This document shows positions 1 to 7,953 of a DNA stretch of 64,000 bases, in pieces (the first letter of the stretch is position 1; every line of letters begins with the position of its first letter). The notes beneath the pieces are model-generated. The model ran no database searches and was not told the DNA's origin. It saw only the letters and a list, made by a program, of their open reading frames with translations. Source of the stretch: Devosia yakushimensis (GTDB lineage: Bacteria > Pseudomonadota > Alphaproteobacteria > Rhizobiales > Devosiaceae); contig NZ_BSNG01000004.1 of NCBI RefSeq assembly GCF_030159855.1, positions 124,001 to 188,000 of the forward strand, in the 5' to 3' direction. The position numbers and the translations under genes were made by a program.

Positions 1-387
1 CGCATCGATATCCGCATCGATGTGCCCGCCGTCACCGCCGCCGATATGATCGCCCCGGCCGCGGCCGCAGAAAGTTCCACGACCATCGCCCGGCGCGTCG
101 CCATTGCGCGGGAACGGCAACGCCAGCGCTTCCTCGAGCATGGTGCGCCCGAAATCTTCACCAATGCCGCGGCCGGGCCGACGCTGATCGAAAAACTGGT
201 CAACCCGGACAAGGAGAGCCAGAACCTGCTCCTGCAGGCCGCCGAAAGGTTCAATCTCTCCGCCCGCGCCTATCATCGTGTGCTCAAGGTGGCGCGTACC
301 CTGGCCGATCTAGCCGGGACCGATCGGGTGGCGCGCCCCCATATCGCCGAGGCGCTGAGCTATCGCGTCAATATGGGGTTGGCATAG
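1..387 (+). CDS. comM: ComM/YifB-family Mg-chelatase-like AAA+ ATPase, C-terminal part
   Basis: Only the last 128 codons are in the window; the start and the AAA+ core (Walker A/B) lie upstream of position 1. The visible part opens with an RIDIRIDVPAV stretch, the segment that follows the Walker B/sensor region in ComM/YifB proteins, and continues as the helical C-terminal Mg-chelatase domain, including an LSARAYHRVLKVARTLADL segment. In other bacteria ComM is a hexameric helicase promoting branch migration during natural transformation; the role here is inferred from the family. The stop TAG shares one base with the GTG start of the downstream Nudix gene, so the two are probably cotranscribed. 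Confidence 0.88.
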   Translation, partial: RIDIRIDVPAVTAADMIAPAAAAESSTTIARRVAIARERQRQRFLEHGAPEIFTNAAAGPTLIEKLVNPDKESQNLLLQAAERFNLSARAYHRVLKVARTLADLAGTDRVARPHIAEALSYRVNMGLA

Positions 388-794
388 TGGCCCACCGCAT
401 TTCCGCCGGCGCCTTGGTGCTGCGCGAGGAGAAAATTCTGCTGGTGCGTCATCACCGGACGGGTCGCCATGATTTCTGGGTCGGCCCAGGTGGTGGCGTC
501 GAAGGCGGCGAAACGCTGGAAGCTACAGCAGAACGCGAAACGCTGGAGGAAAGCGGCGTGACCATAAAGGTCCGACGCCTAGCCTATCTTGACGAATTGT
601 GGAGCGACACCGAAATCGACGTGACGGCCAATCCCGCCGAAAGCGAATCCATCATCGAAGCCAATTGGTTTGCCCGCGATCAATTACCTTCCGGCCACCT
701 CTTCCCAGAGCCATTGCGCGATCGCTTCTGGTCAGACCTGCAAACCGGCTTCGCTGCCCCCATCAAGCTGCCGCTGCGCCGGCTGCATTTTTAG
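387..794 (+). CDS. Nudix hydrolase
   Basis: A 135-aa single-domain Nudix protein. The Nudix box lies at residues 36-58: Gly36, Glu42, then RETLEESGV at 50-58, supplying the glutamates that bind the catalytic divalent metal. Members hydrolyse nucleoside diphosphates linked to another moiety; substrate cannot be read from the sequence. The GTG start overlaps the comM stop by one base, which argues for translational coupling and fixes the start. The 3' end overlaps the convergent TPR gene by four bases. The C-terminal half carries an aromatic EANWFARDQLP stretch, the usual position for substrate selectivity in small Nudix enzymes. Confidence 0.85.
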   Translation: MAHRISAGALVLREEKILLVRHHRTGRHDFWVGPGGGVEGGETLEATAERETLEESGVTIKVRRLAYLDELWSDTEIDVTANPAESESIIEANWFARDQLPSGHLFPEPLRDRFWSDLQTGFAAPIKLPLRRLHF

Positions 795-1213
795 GGCGCG
801 GCGTCGAGGGCGGCCTTGAGTTCGCGATATTCTTCGCAGTCCAGGCCGCAAACCGTCTCGATGACGGCCAGGCGGTCGGCCGCCTTGTCCCGCGCCCCGG
901 TCTCAATATAGAGCTCGCCGAGATATTCATTGGCGCCAAGGTGACCGGGCTCGATTGCAAGCGCCCGCAGATAAAATCGCTCGGCACCGGCCAGGTCCCC
1001 GGTGTGACGCAATGTATAGGCCAGCAGGTTGAGGCTATCGGCATCGTCGGGATCGGCGGTCACCAGCCGTTGCAGCACCATTTGGGCGCTAAGCCACTTT
1101 TCACCTTCGACGAGGCGACGCGCGTCATCAAGCGTGTCGCCCGTGCTGATGTCGATCGCCCGGGCAGGCGCCGACAGCACTGCTAAGACAATGACAAGGA
1201 TACGGCCGCGCAT
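791..1213 (-). CDS. Exported tetratricopeptide-repeat protein
   Basis: A 140-aa protein starting with a signal peptide: Arg2/Arg4, a hydrophobic core (ILVIVLAVL) and a probable cleavage site after the PARA at residues 16-19. The mature part holds about two TPR units (roughly residues 57-125) containing the typical A..LNLLAY..R..GD...AE..Y.RAL.I.P spacing. TPRs mediate protein-protein contacts, so a periplasmic scaffold role is plausible; no enzymatic motif is seen. I chose the ATG giving an immediate signal peptide; upstream in-frame codons read as low-complexity Ala/Arg sequence. The gene converges on the Nudix gene with a 4-bp overlap. Confidence 0.72.
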   Translation of the reverse strand: MRGRILVIVLAVLSAPARAIDISTGDTLDDARRLVEGEKWLSAQMVLQRLVTADPDDADSLNLLAYTLRHTGDLAGAERFYLRALAIEPGHLGANEYLGELYIETGARDKAADRLAVIETVCGLDCEEYRELKAALDAAP

Positions 1214-1297
1214 GACGTGTGCACACCCCATGAGAGCCGCAATCCAAGCATTGGCGCATGGCAGAGTGACGACAGCTGTGCAAAACCCTGTGGACAA

Positions 1298-1313
1298 TGT
1301 TCCACGTGAATCA
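1298..1313. promoter_or_regulatory. parS-like palindrome 1 (ParB site candidate)
   Basis: The 16-mer TGTTCCACGTGAATCA differs at two positions from the widely conserved ParB-binding consensus TGTTTCACGTGAAACA. It sits between the TPR gene and the 3' end of cfa, so it is non-coding. Two further CACGTG sites of the same form occur at 3251 and 11753. Confidence 0.5.
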
Positions 1314-1317
1314 CGCC

Positions 1318-2445
1318 TCAGCGCACGCTCGTATAGCCGCCCGGCACCCCCTGCGGCGACAGCACCACCTGCCAGAGGCTGATATTGCGCGCCCGGAACA
1401 GGGCGGCGAAGACATTGAGATAATAGCGCCACATCCGGTAGAAGCGCTCGTCATACTGGTCTTTCAGCCGCGGCCAGGCGGCGACGAACCGCTCATGCCA
1501 GGCCATCAGCGTCCTGTCGTAATCGGCGCCGAAATTGTGCCAGTCCTCCATCACGAACAGACCCTCTATGGCTTTGCCTACCTGGGCGATGGAGGGCAGC
1601 ATGCCATTGGGGAAAATGTATTTTTCGCTCCAGGGATCGCCATGGCTGGTCGAGTTGTGCCCGCCGATCGTGTGCAGCAGCATCAGTCCGCCCGGCGCCA
1701 GGAGGTGTGCCGCCTTTTCAAAATAGGCGCGATAATTCTTGTAGCCGACATGCTCGAACATGCCGATCGAGATGATGCGATCGAATTGCCCGTCCAGCGC
1801 CTGATAATCGAGCAGTTTCGTCTCGACCGGCAGATGCGCCGTGCGCTCATTGGCAAGGGCGGCCTGTTCCTTGGAGACGGTGACGCCAATGCCCGAAACG
1901 CCATAGCGCTCGGCCGCAAATTGCAGGAACCCGCCCCAGCCCGAGCCGATATCGAGAATGCGCATGCCGGGCTCGAGCCCCACCTTGCGGCAGATCAGGT
2001 CAAGCTTGGCTTCCTGTGCGGCCTCGAGCGTATTGGCATTGTGCCAATAGCCGCAGGAATAGATCATGCGTTTGTCGAGCATGGCGGCGTAGAGATCGTT
2101 GCCGATATCGTAGTGCTTCTCGCCCACCTCGGTAACGCGCAGCCGCTGCAGGTTGAGCAGCTTGCCCTTGAGCACGCTGCCGATCAGGGCCAGGTCCTTG
2201 GGGAAATTGTCCTGGATATTGGCGGTGATGAGCTTGAACAGGAACTGGTCGAGCGCTTCGGCATCCCACCAGCCATCCATATAGCTCTCGCCCAGGCCCA
2301 GAGTGCCCTGGCTGAGCACCCGGCCATAGAGGCTCTCATTATGCACCTGCACGTCCCAGGGTCTTTCGCCCCCGATCTCAACCTCTGTGCGGGCCAATTG
2401 GGTTTGAACGAAACGCTTCGCGGTATTGGACATGACGAACGGCAT
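1318..2445 (-). CDS. cfa: Cyclopropane-fatty-acyl-phospholipid synthase
   Basis: A 375-aa SAM-dependent methyltransferase that adds a methylene bridge to cis double bonds of membrane phospholipid acyl chains, working at the membrane surface. The N-terminal domain (to about residue 100) precedes the methyltransferase domain with SAM motif ILDIGSGWGGF at 163-173. The family signature YSCGYW is at 129-134, preceded by HYDIGNDLY at 111-119; a conserved HNSTSHGDPW-like segment follows in the second half. Length fits bacterial Cfa (about 380-400 aa). An internal ATG four codons in is an equally possible start. Expression of cfa is usually stationary-phase or stress linked; no operator was identified. 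Confidence 0.93.
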   Translation of the reverse strand: MPFVMSNTAKRFVQTQLARTEVEIGGERPWDVQVHNESLYGRVLSQGTLGLGESYMDGWWDAEALDQFLFKLITANIQDNFPKDLALIGSVLKGKLLNLQRLRVTEVGEKHYDIGNDLYAAMLDKRMIYSCGYWHNANTLEAAQEAKLDLICRKVGLEPGMRILDIGSGWGGFLQFAAERYGVSGIGVTVSKEQAALANERTAHLPVETKLLDYQALDGQFDRIISIGMFEHVGYKNYRAYFEKAAHLLAPGGLMLLHTIGGHNSTSHGDPWSEKYIFPNGMLPSIAQVGKAIEGLFVMEDWHNFGADYDRTLMAWHERFVAAWPRLKDQYDERFYRMWRYYLNVFAALFRARNISLWQVVLSPQGVPGGYTSVR

Positions 2446-2592
2446 GAAAAAATGAAAGGAAGCCGCAGCCTAACTCCATCGTCGTTTACCGATCAATAGG
2501 AAATGCAAATCGATTTGAGGCCGGGCGGTGGAGGTTGGAAAGGACAAACCTGCTTAACCGGCTGCGCTTATGCTGACTGCAGGGAGACAAGC

Positions 2593-3240
2593 ATGCGCGA
2601 AACCGGACAATTGGTCGATTGGAATGACGAGCGCGGCTTCGGCTTCATTCGCGATGCGCGCGGCGAACGCTATTTCGTGCATATCAAATCCATAGAGCGC
2701 ATTACCACACGCCCCTTTGCGGGCGATCGGGTCAATTTTGAAAAAGGCGTCGATCCGCAGGGCCGCCCGCGCGCAATCAAGGTGCGGATTCTTGGCGCCA
2801 ACCCTGCCCCATCGCGACAGGTTCGGCTGCGCGAGGAGCCGGTGGCTAACCCGCGGCCCTTCGATATGCGGCCCTGGCTGGCTTTGGTGCTGACCGCACT
2901 GCTTGGCTATGATCTCGCCATGGCCGCCGCGCCGGCCTGGCTGGGTCTGGCCTATCTGGTCATGGGCGCCCTGTCCTTCGGGCTATATGCAGCCGACAAA
3001 CGCTATGCCCAGGCCGGGCAATGGCGCATTGCCGAGGTGACGCTTCACGGGGTCGATCTCGGCTTCGGCATTATTGGCGGCCTTTTGGGGCAAAGCCGGC
3101 TGCGGCACAAGACGGCCAAGCCCGGCTTTGCCCTGCTGACCTGGTGCCTGGCCTGTGTGCAACTGCTCTGGCTGGCGGGTATTGCGGCAGGCCGCATCAC
3201 GCCGGAGGATCTGGCCGTCGTGGCCAATCTGTTCAATTAA
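2593..3240 (+). CDS. Cold-shock domain / DUF1294 membrane fusion protein
   Basis: A 215-aa two-part protein. Residues 1-65 form a cold-shock (OB-fold) domain with the RNP1-like ERGFGFIRD at 13-21 and a VHIKSIE strand, so it should bind single-stranded nucleic acid. After a short linker comes a DUF1294 membrane domain with about three hydrophobic segments (from roughly residue 95) and the family's YAADKRYAQ..WRI.E..LH signature. The start is set by AGGGAG six bases upstream of ATG 2593. The architecture recurs in Proteobacteria but its function is unknown; membrane-tethered RNA binding is an inference. Divergent from cfa, convergent with the WYL regulator. Confidence 0.82.
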   Translation: MRETGQLVDWNDERGFGFIRDARGERYFVHIKSIERITTRPFAGDRVNFEKGVDPQGRPRAIKVRILGANPAPSRQVRLREEPVANPRPFDMRPWLALVLTALLGYDLAMAAAPAWLGLAYLVMGALSFGLYAADKRYAQAGQWRIAEVTLHGVDLGFGIIGGLLGQSRLRHKTAKPGFALLTWCLACVQLLWLAGIAAGRITPEDLAVVANLFN

Positions 3241-3250
3241 GCTCGTTCTG

Positions 3251-3266
3251 CGATTCACGTGAAACG
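3251..3266. promoter_or_regulatory. parS-like palindrome 2 (ParB site candidate)
   Basis: CGATTCACGTGAAACG matches the 10-bp core TTCACGTGAA of the ParB consensus exactly and differs at three outer positions. It lies in the short gap between two convergent genes, where a regulatory role for either gene is unlikely. Confidence 0.45.
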
Positions 3267-3273
3267 CCGCCAG

Positions 3274-3975
3274 CTATTCGCCCCGCCGTTCCGCCGCCAG
3301 CACTTCCCGCCATTCGCGTTCGAGGATAACCCGGCGCTTGCCATAGCGATCATCGGTAATATCAAGCGAGACGATACGGTCGGTGCGGAAATTGCGGAAG
3401 GCCTGGCGCAGGCAGCACCAGGCGGCAATGACCTGCTTGCCTTCATAATAGGCCAGCTGCACCGGCCAGATGGCGCGCTCGCTGGCGCGGCCACTTTCAT
3501 CTTCATAGGCAATTTGCAGCGCCTTTTCCGTGCGCATGGCCAGCCGCACCTGGCCCAATACGGGCATGGGCGTTGGGGCCCTTGCGCTCCACACCGCCAC
3601 TGGCCACAGCCCGGTATCGTTGATGCGGTCGCGCAGGTCTTCGGGCGAGGCGGTTGCAATTTTTGCCAGGGCGTTTTGCGCTGCCGCCCCCAGCCCGTCA
3701 TCGGGCTGCGCCCCCACCCAGCGCGCCCCCAGAACGAGAGCTTCGAGCTCCTCGGGTGTAAACATCAGCGGGGGCAGGAAGAAGCCAGGTTTCAGCATAT
3801 AGCCCACCCCCGCTTCCCCATCGATGGGCGCGCCCAGCCCGATAAGGGTTTGCACATCGCGATAGAGCGTGCGGACGGAAACGCCCTGTTCCTCGGCCAG
3901 AGCCGCCGCCGTAACCGGCCGGCGATGCCGCCTGAGCGCGTCCATGACCGCAAAGAGCCGCTCGGTTTTGTCCAT
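3274..3975 (-). CDS. WYL-domain transcriptional regulator (YafY type)
   Basis: A 233-aa regulator. The N-terminus (about 1-60) is a winged helix-turn-helix with the sequence VTAAALAEEQGVSVRTLYRDV, typical of DeoR/YafY proteins. The WYL-type ligand-sensing region occupies about residues 130-225 and ends with RNFRTDRIVSLDI, the usual C-terminal WYL signature. The gene follows the epoxide hydrolase on the same strand with a 63-bp gap, so the two are probably one transcriptional unit and the regulator may control the hydrolase. The ligand is unknown. Confidence 0.85.
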   Translation of the reverse strand: MDKTERLFAVMDALRRHRRPVTAAALAEEQGVSVRTLYRDVQTLIGLGAPIDGEAGVGYMLKPGFFLPPLMFTPEELEALVLGARWVGAQPDDGLGAAAQNALAKIATASPEDLRDRINDTGLWPVAVWSARAPTPMPVLGQVRLAMRTEKALQIAYEDESGRASERAIWPVQLAYYEGKQVIAAWCCLRQAFRNFRTDRIVSLDITDDRYGKRRVILEREWREVLAAERRGE

Positions 3976-4038
3976 GTTTCGTTCTCCTCTGGCAGCTCTG
4001 GATGCCAGATTCCCACGACCCCGCCAAGCATTCTTGCG

Positions 4039-5154
4039 CTAGGCGATCTGGCCATAAAACGCGCGGATGTCGTGGGCCATGGCCTCGGGTACTTCGAGGG
4101 CCGGGAAATGGCCCCCCTGGCTCAGCTCGGTCCAGCGCACGATATTCCAGAGATTGCGTTCGCCCCAGGCGCGCGGCGCCGGATTGTCGGCGGGCGGCAG
4201 GAGAATGGCATGGGGCACATTATGCCTGGCCGGCTTCTTGGGCAATTCGGCATCGGCAAAGGCCTCCTTATAGAGCCGCACCGACGAACCGATGGTCTGG
4301 GTGAACCAATAGACCGAAAGGATCGTCGCCAGGTCTTCGAAGTCGAAGGCATTGCTGATATCGCCGCCATTGTCCGACCAGGTGCGGAATTTTTCGAGAA
4401 TCCAGGCCGCCAGCCCCGCCGGGGAATCGTTCAGGCCCACCGCCAATGTCGCCGGCTTGGTGCCCTGGATCATCGCATAGGCGCCTTCGGCAAAGGCCCA
4501 GTAATTGCCGCGCTGGATATAGGCCTGTTCTTCCGGAGACAGGTCGTCGGGCTTGGGGAAGCCGAAATAGACATTGATGTAATGGGCCCCGATCAGGCGC
4601 TCGGGGAAATCGCGCACCAGCGCCATGACGGCGCCTGCCCCCATGTCGGAGCCGGAAACGAGAAATTTCGGATAGCCCAGCCGGCTCATCAGCTCGGCCC
4701 AGAGCGGGGCAACGCGGGTAAGGTTCATGCCCGGCCGGCTGGGCTTGCCGGAAAAACCATAGCCCGGCAGCGAGGGGATCACGACATCGAAACCAACGCC
4801 ATCGACCGGCTCGGTCAGCAGCGGCACCAGCGGCAGCAATTCGACGAAATTGCTCGGCCAGCCATTGGCCAGGAGGATCGGCACATTGGTCTCGCCCCGC
4901 CCGCGTACATGGACGAAATGCACCAGCTCGCCCTCGATGACCTCGGTAAACTGGGAAAAGCCATTGAGCCGCGCCTCGGCGGCCCGCCAGTCGTAGTCCT
5001 CGCGCCAATAGGCAATGAAGCTGCGCAGGAACGCCTCGTCTATCCCATCGTCCCAACCGGCATCCGGCAGGGCCTGGGGAAATCGAGTCTGCGCCAGCCG
5101 CGCCTTGAGATCGGCAATATCGGCATCGGAAACGGCAATCGTGAAGGGGGCCAT
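4039..5154 (-). CDS. Epoxide hydrolase (EHN + alpha/beta hydrolase)
   Basis: A 371-aa soluble enzyme with the N-terminal epoxide-hydrolase (EHN) domain (about 5-110) followed by an alpha/beta-hydrolase fold. The likely nucleophile is Asp170 in SGSDMG (the G-x-D-x-G elbow), and His349 in GGHFPALE completes the triad. The oxyanion-hole motif reads NGWP (97-100) instead of the common HGxP. The start MAPFTIAV is supported by GAGGAGAG upstream; an earlier in-frame ATG would add an unconserved tail. It would open an epoxide to a vicinal diol, substrate unknown. Cotranscription with the downstream WYL regulator is likely. Confidence 0.87.
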   Translation of the reverse strand: MAPFTIAVSDADIADLKARLAQTRFPQALPDAGWDDGIDEAFLRSFIAYWREDYDWRAAEARLNGFSQFTEVIEGELVHFVHVRGRGETNVPILLANGWPSNFVELLPLVPLLTEPVDGVGFDVVIPSLPGYGFSGKPSRPGMNLTRVAPLWAELMSRLGYPKFLVSGSDMGAGAVMALVRDFPERLIGAHYINVYFGFPKPDDLSPEEQAYIQRGNYWAFAEGAYAMIQGTKPATLAVGLNDSPAGLAAWILEKFRTWSDNGGDISNAFDFEDLATILSVYWFTQTIGSSVRLYKEAFADAELPKKPARHNVPHAILLPPADNPAPRAWGERNLWNIVRWTELSQGGHFPALEVPEAMAHDIRAFYGQIA

Positions 5155-5581
5155 CTTGTCTCTCCTCGTCTCACAGCAACGCTGCAACATGAGGAAAGCT
5201 TCAATCAGCCGTGCTGACAGCGCTTGGCAGCAGTGATTCGGCCTATTGCCGCTCTCTGCGGCCCGTTCCCACCCCCGATGTCATCGCGGCCTGCGCCGGA
5301 ATGACACGGTGGGTACAACGAGACGCCGTGCCGTTTTCCAGCCGCGCATCCCCAGGAACCACCCACACCCACCGCGCTTCCCTCGGGCTTGACCCGAGGG
5401 CCGCTCTCAGTCTGGCACAAGCGGCGAATGGCCCTCGGGTCGAGCCCGAGGGAGGCGATTGTGGTGGGGTGGAATTGGGGGCCGTTCCTTAAATCATCCC
5501 GGAATAACACCGAGTTTTGGGAAACAGCAACGCCCGCCACCCCTCCCCGCAAGGGGTGGGGCGACGGCTGAGAGCCTGTCG
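5155..5581. repeat. Gene-free 427-bp stretch with inverted-repeat element (family B, copy 1)
   Basis: No credible gene. It contains an inverted repeat with 23-bp arms at 5380-5402 and 5430-5452 (one mismatch); each arm carries the inner palindrome CCCTCGGG..CCCGAGGG. A second copy with perfect arms is at 52263-52345. Upstream, 5277-5306 resembles part of the repeat at 52399-52502. Near 5540-5565 a short hairpin (ACCCCTCC..GGGGTGGGG) may end galM transcription. The stretch also holds the promoter region of the epoxide hydrolase, for which no clear -35/-10 pair was seen. Confidence 0.7.
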
Positions 5582-6592
5582 TCAGGCGATCTCGAATTCG
5601 CACCAATGGCTATAGGGCCGCTCGGGCGAATAGATCACATTGGGGAAATGCGGATTGTGCACCGCATCGGCAAAGGCCTGGTCTTCTAGGCAGAAGCCGG
5701 CATGCTTGCCGTAATGGCGTCCGCCCAGGCCCGGCACGGGAATATCGGTCCAGACGCCATTATAGACCTGCACGCCCGGCCGGTCGGTCCAGAGCTTGAG
5801 CGTCAGCGCTCCGTCCGGCCCGGTGACGGTGGCGATGGGGTCGGCGTGATTGCGTCCGGTATCGAGTACCATGCCGATATCGTAATCTACCGCCGCGCCA
5901 TTGCCGTCCCGCATGGTGCGGGGCTTGCGCAGGTCATATTGCGTGCCGGCCGATGGCAGGATGGCCCCGGTGGGCGCCAGGTCTTCGCCCAGTTGCGTAT
6001 AGGCGCTCGAATTGACCTGGATACTGTGGTCGAGCACGTCTGGCCCGGTACCCAGGTTGAAATATTGGTGCTGCACGAGGCTGATCGGCGTCGCACGGTC
6101 GGTCGTGGCGGCCAGTTCCAGTAGCAGACGATGGCCCTTGAGCCGGTAGGTCGCCGAAAAATTGACATTGCCGGGATAGCCCATGGCCCCATCGGGGCTG
6201 AAATGGGTAAAGCGCACCATATTATTGGCTGCGTCCACTTCCCCGTCCCATACCTGCCGGCCCAGACCCTCGGCCCCGCCATGCAATTGCAGGTCACCGA
6301 CATTTGCCGGCAGCTTGTATGTTTTTCCGTCAAGCTCGAAGGAAGCGCTCTTGATGCGGTTGGCCACGCGCCCGGCCAGCGAACCCAGATGGGGGCTATG
6401 GGCGGGATAGGCATCGAAAGTGTCAAAGCCCAGCACCACCGAACGCGGCGCTCCGGCCACCGGCACGCGCCAGTCGCGCACCACAACGCCATACCCGATA
6501 ATGTCGACTTCAACGCCCGTATCGCTCACCAGGCGAAACTGATCCACCCGCTTGCCTGCGTGCTCGCCGAATGTCGAAACCGCAATGGTCAT
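5582..6592 (-). CDS. galM: Aldose 1-epimerase
   Basis: A 336-aa GalM-type mutarotase interconverting alpha and beta anomers of free aldoses in the cytoplasm. Recognisable family motifs in order: AGRVANRI (about 70-77), LHGG, HQYFNLG (the catalytic-acid His), a DIGMVLD segment corresponding to the DHNFVL motif, and CLEDQAFADAVHNPHFPN with the catalytic Glu. Length is typical. It is transcribed divergently from the LacI-type regulator of the xylose island, so it probably serves xylose or xylo-oligosaccharide use by supplying the anomer preferred by xylose isomerase. Confidence 0.92.
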   Translation of the reverse strand: MTIAVSTFGEHAGKRVDQFRLVSDTGVEVDIIGYGVVVRDWRVPVAGAPRSVVLGFDTFDAYPAHSPHLGSLAGRVANRIKSASFELDGKTYKLPANVGDLQLHGGAEGLGRQVWDGEVDAANNMVRFTHFSPDGAMGYPGNVNFSATYRLKGHRLLLELAATTDRATPISLVQHQYFNLGTGPDVLDHSIQVNSSAYTQLGEDLAPTGAILPSAGTQYDLRKPRTMRDGNGAAVDYDIGMVLDTGRNHADPIATVTGPDGALTLKLWTDRPGVQVYNGVWTDIPVPGLGGRHYGKHAGFCLEDQAFADAVHNPHFPNVIYSPERPYSHWCEFEIA

Positions 6593-6614
6593 ACTTTTTC
6601 CTCCAGAGTCCGGC

Positions 6615-6730
6615 GGTAAGCTCTAAGCGTTTTCAGGAAAAGTGGACACCACTTTTCCGGTTCGAAAACGCGACAACAAAAAACGTAGAGCCCCCGTTCT
6701 GATGCAATCAGAACGGGTAAGCTCTAGCGC
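6615..6730. repeat. Composite palindromic repeat between galM and the xyl regulator
   Basis: Two nested hairpins are framed by a direct repeat GTAAGCTCTA (about 6616 and 6717). Hairpin 1: GCGTTTTC (6628) pairs with GAAAACGC (ends 6671) and encloses GGAAAAGTGG/CCACTTTTCC (6636-6658). Hairpin 2: CCCGTTCTGAT pairs with ATCAGAACGGG (6693-6717) across a 3-nt loop. The GCGTTTTC..AAAGTGG pattern resembles interspersed palindromes common in rhizobial genomes (from memory). It occupies the divergent promoter region of galM and the regulator, so it could also affect their expression. Confidence 0.6.
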
Positions 6731-6813
6731 GCTTTCTTGGCCGCAAGCAATGTCGGACTTGACCTTTTCTTGAGCGCTGCCGAGTGTACGAGCAAAGAGA
6801 AAGGGCTAGTGCC

Positions 6814-7857
6814 GTGAACGAGATCGGGGCCAGACGGCGCGTCACCGTGCATGACGTAGCGCGGGTGGCAGGCGTGTCGCTCGCCACGGTAGACCGCGTG
6901 CTCAATGGCCGCCCCGGCGTGCGCGCGGCGACGGTCGAGAAGGTCGAGACGGCCATTGCCGAGATCGGCTTTCAGCGCGATCTCTCCGCTTCGCTCCTCG
7001 CCCGGGCCCGCGATATCGGCGTCACCTTCATCATTCCCGATGGCTCCAATGCCTTCATGGCCAGCCTTGCCGATGCCGTGACCCGCTGGACCGGGCCGGC
7101 CCTGACCGACCGGGTGCATATCGAAACCCTGCGCGTCCGTGCGCTGGACGGCGCCGCATTGGCCCAGGCGCTCGATGGACTCGACCCGAAAACCTGCGAT
7201 TGCGCTGTTATCGTGGCAGGGGAAGATGCGGCCGTTCTCGCTTCGGTCGATGCCGCCACCCGAAGGGGCATGGCCGTGCTGACCCTGGTCTCGGACCTGC
7301 CGGGCACCCAGCGGCGGCATTTCATCGGTATCGACAATGCGGCAGCCGGACGCACCGCCGCGTCCCTTCTTGGCCGTTTCCTGCCCCAGGGCGGCAAGGT
7401 AGCGGTGATCGCCGGGTCCCTGCATTTGCGCGATCACTCCGATCGGCTGGCCGGCTTTGCCGCTGTCCTTGCCGCCGAATTTCCCGCCATAAATATGGTC
7501 GGCCCGCTTGAGGGCCATGATGAAACGTCTGAAACGGCATCCATTGTCGCCGCCCTTCTGGCCGAACATCCCGACCTTTCCGGGCTCTACAATCTCGGCG
7601 CCGGCAATGCCGGGCTGGTCGAGGCGCTGGAGGCCTCCGGCCGTGCCGGGACCATTCGCGTCATTGCCCATGAATTGACCACTGCCACCAGGCAAGGCCT
7701 GACCAGTGACGCCATAGACGTGGTGCTCGACCAGAATCCGGATGGCGAAATCCGCCAGGCTATCGCGGCGGCGCGGGCCCTGGCGCTGGGCGGCAGCGGG
7801 CCGCTGAGCGACGCGCCCATTGAAATCGGGATTTTCCTGCGCGACAATTTGCGCTAA
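6814..7857 (+). CDS. LacI-family transcriptional regulator, probable xylose-operon regulator
   Basis: A 347-aa regulator with an N-terminal LacI helix-turn-helix (VTVHDVARVAGVSLATVDRVLNG, about 10-32) and hinge helix (to about 60), followed by a periplasmic-binding-protein-like sugar domain. The GTG at 6814 has AGAGAAAGGG eight bases upstream; a GTG at 6784 would add ten residues but has no Shine-Dalgarno. It lies directly upstream of and codirectional with xylB-xylA and divergent from galM, so control of pentose use is the natural inference. A 16-bp perfect palindrome at 7885-7900, just before xylB, is a candidate operator. Confidence 0.85.
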   Translation: MNEIGARRRVTVHDVARVAGVSLATVDRVLNGRPGVRAATVEKVETAIAEIGFQRDLSASLLARARDIGVTFIIPDGSNAFMASLADAVTRWTGPALTDRVHIETLRVRALDGAALAQALDGLDPKTCDCAVIVAGEDAAVLASVDAATRRGMAVLTLVSDLPGTQRRHFIGIDNAAAGRTAASLLGRFLPQGGKVAVIAGSLHLRDHSDRLAGFAAVLAAEFPAINMVGPLEGHDETSETASIVAALLAEHPDLSGLYNLGAGNAGLVEALEASGRAGTIRVIAHELTTATRQGLTSDAIDVVLDQNPDGEIRQAIAAARALALGGSGPLSDAPIEIGIFLRDNLR

Positions 7858-7884
7858 GCAAGACGCCAATCACCAAACCGGCGT

Positions 7885-7900
7885 GGCCCGAAAACGGGCC
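7885..7900. promoter_or_regulatory. Perfect 16-bp palindrome before xylB (operator or mRNA hairpin)
   Basis: GGCCCG-AAAA-CGGGCC is a perfect palindrome in the 92-bp gap between the regulator and xylB, immediately followed by the Shine-Dalgarno GGGAGGA. As DNA it has the symmetry of a LacI-family operator; as RNA it would form a 6-bp hairpin with an AAAA loop beside the ribosome-binding site. Confidence 0.45.
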
Positions 7901-7917
7901 GGGAGGACGTTCAGATC

Positions 7918-7953
7918 ATGTTTTCGACCGCAATTGAGGTACGTGCCTCATGA
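7918..7953 (+). CDS. Possible 11-codon leader ORF coupled to xylB
   Basis: ATG 7918 opens an 11-codon frame (MFSTAIEVRAS) that ends in TGA, overlapping the xylB ATG as ATGA. GGGAGGA at 7901-7907 precedes it by ten bases, stronger than the GAGGT before xylB itself. The arrangement is that of a translationally coupled leader peptide, but a frame this short can arise by chance. Confidence 0.33.
   Translation: MFSTAIEVRAS

Noticed and set aside
3259..5217. Very long open frame (652 codons) on the plus strand opposite the WYL and epoxide-hydrolase genes
   Set aside because: It is the antisense of two genes with clear domain motifs; its translation is low-complexity and lacks any family resemblance. 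GC-rich DNA often leaves antisense frames open.
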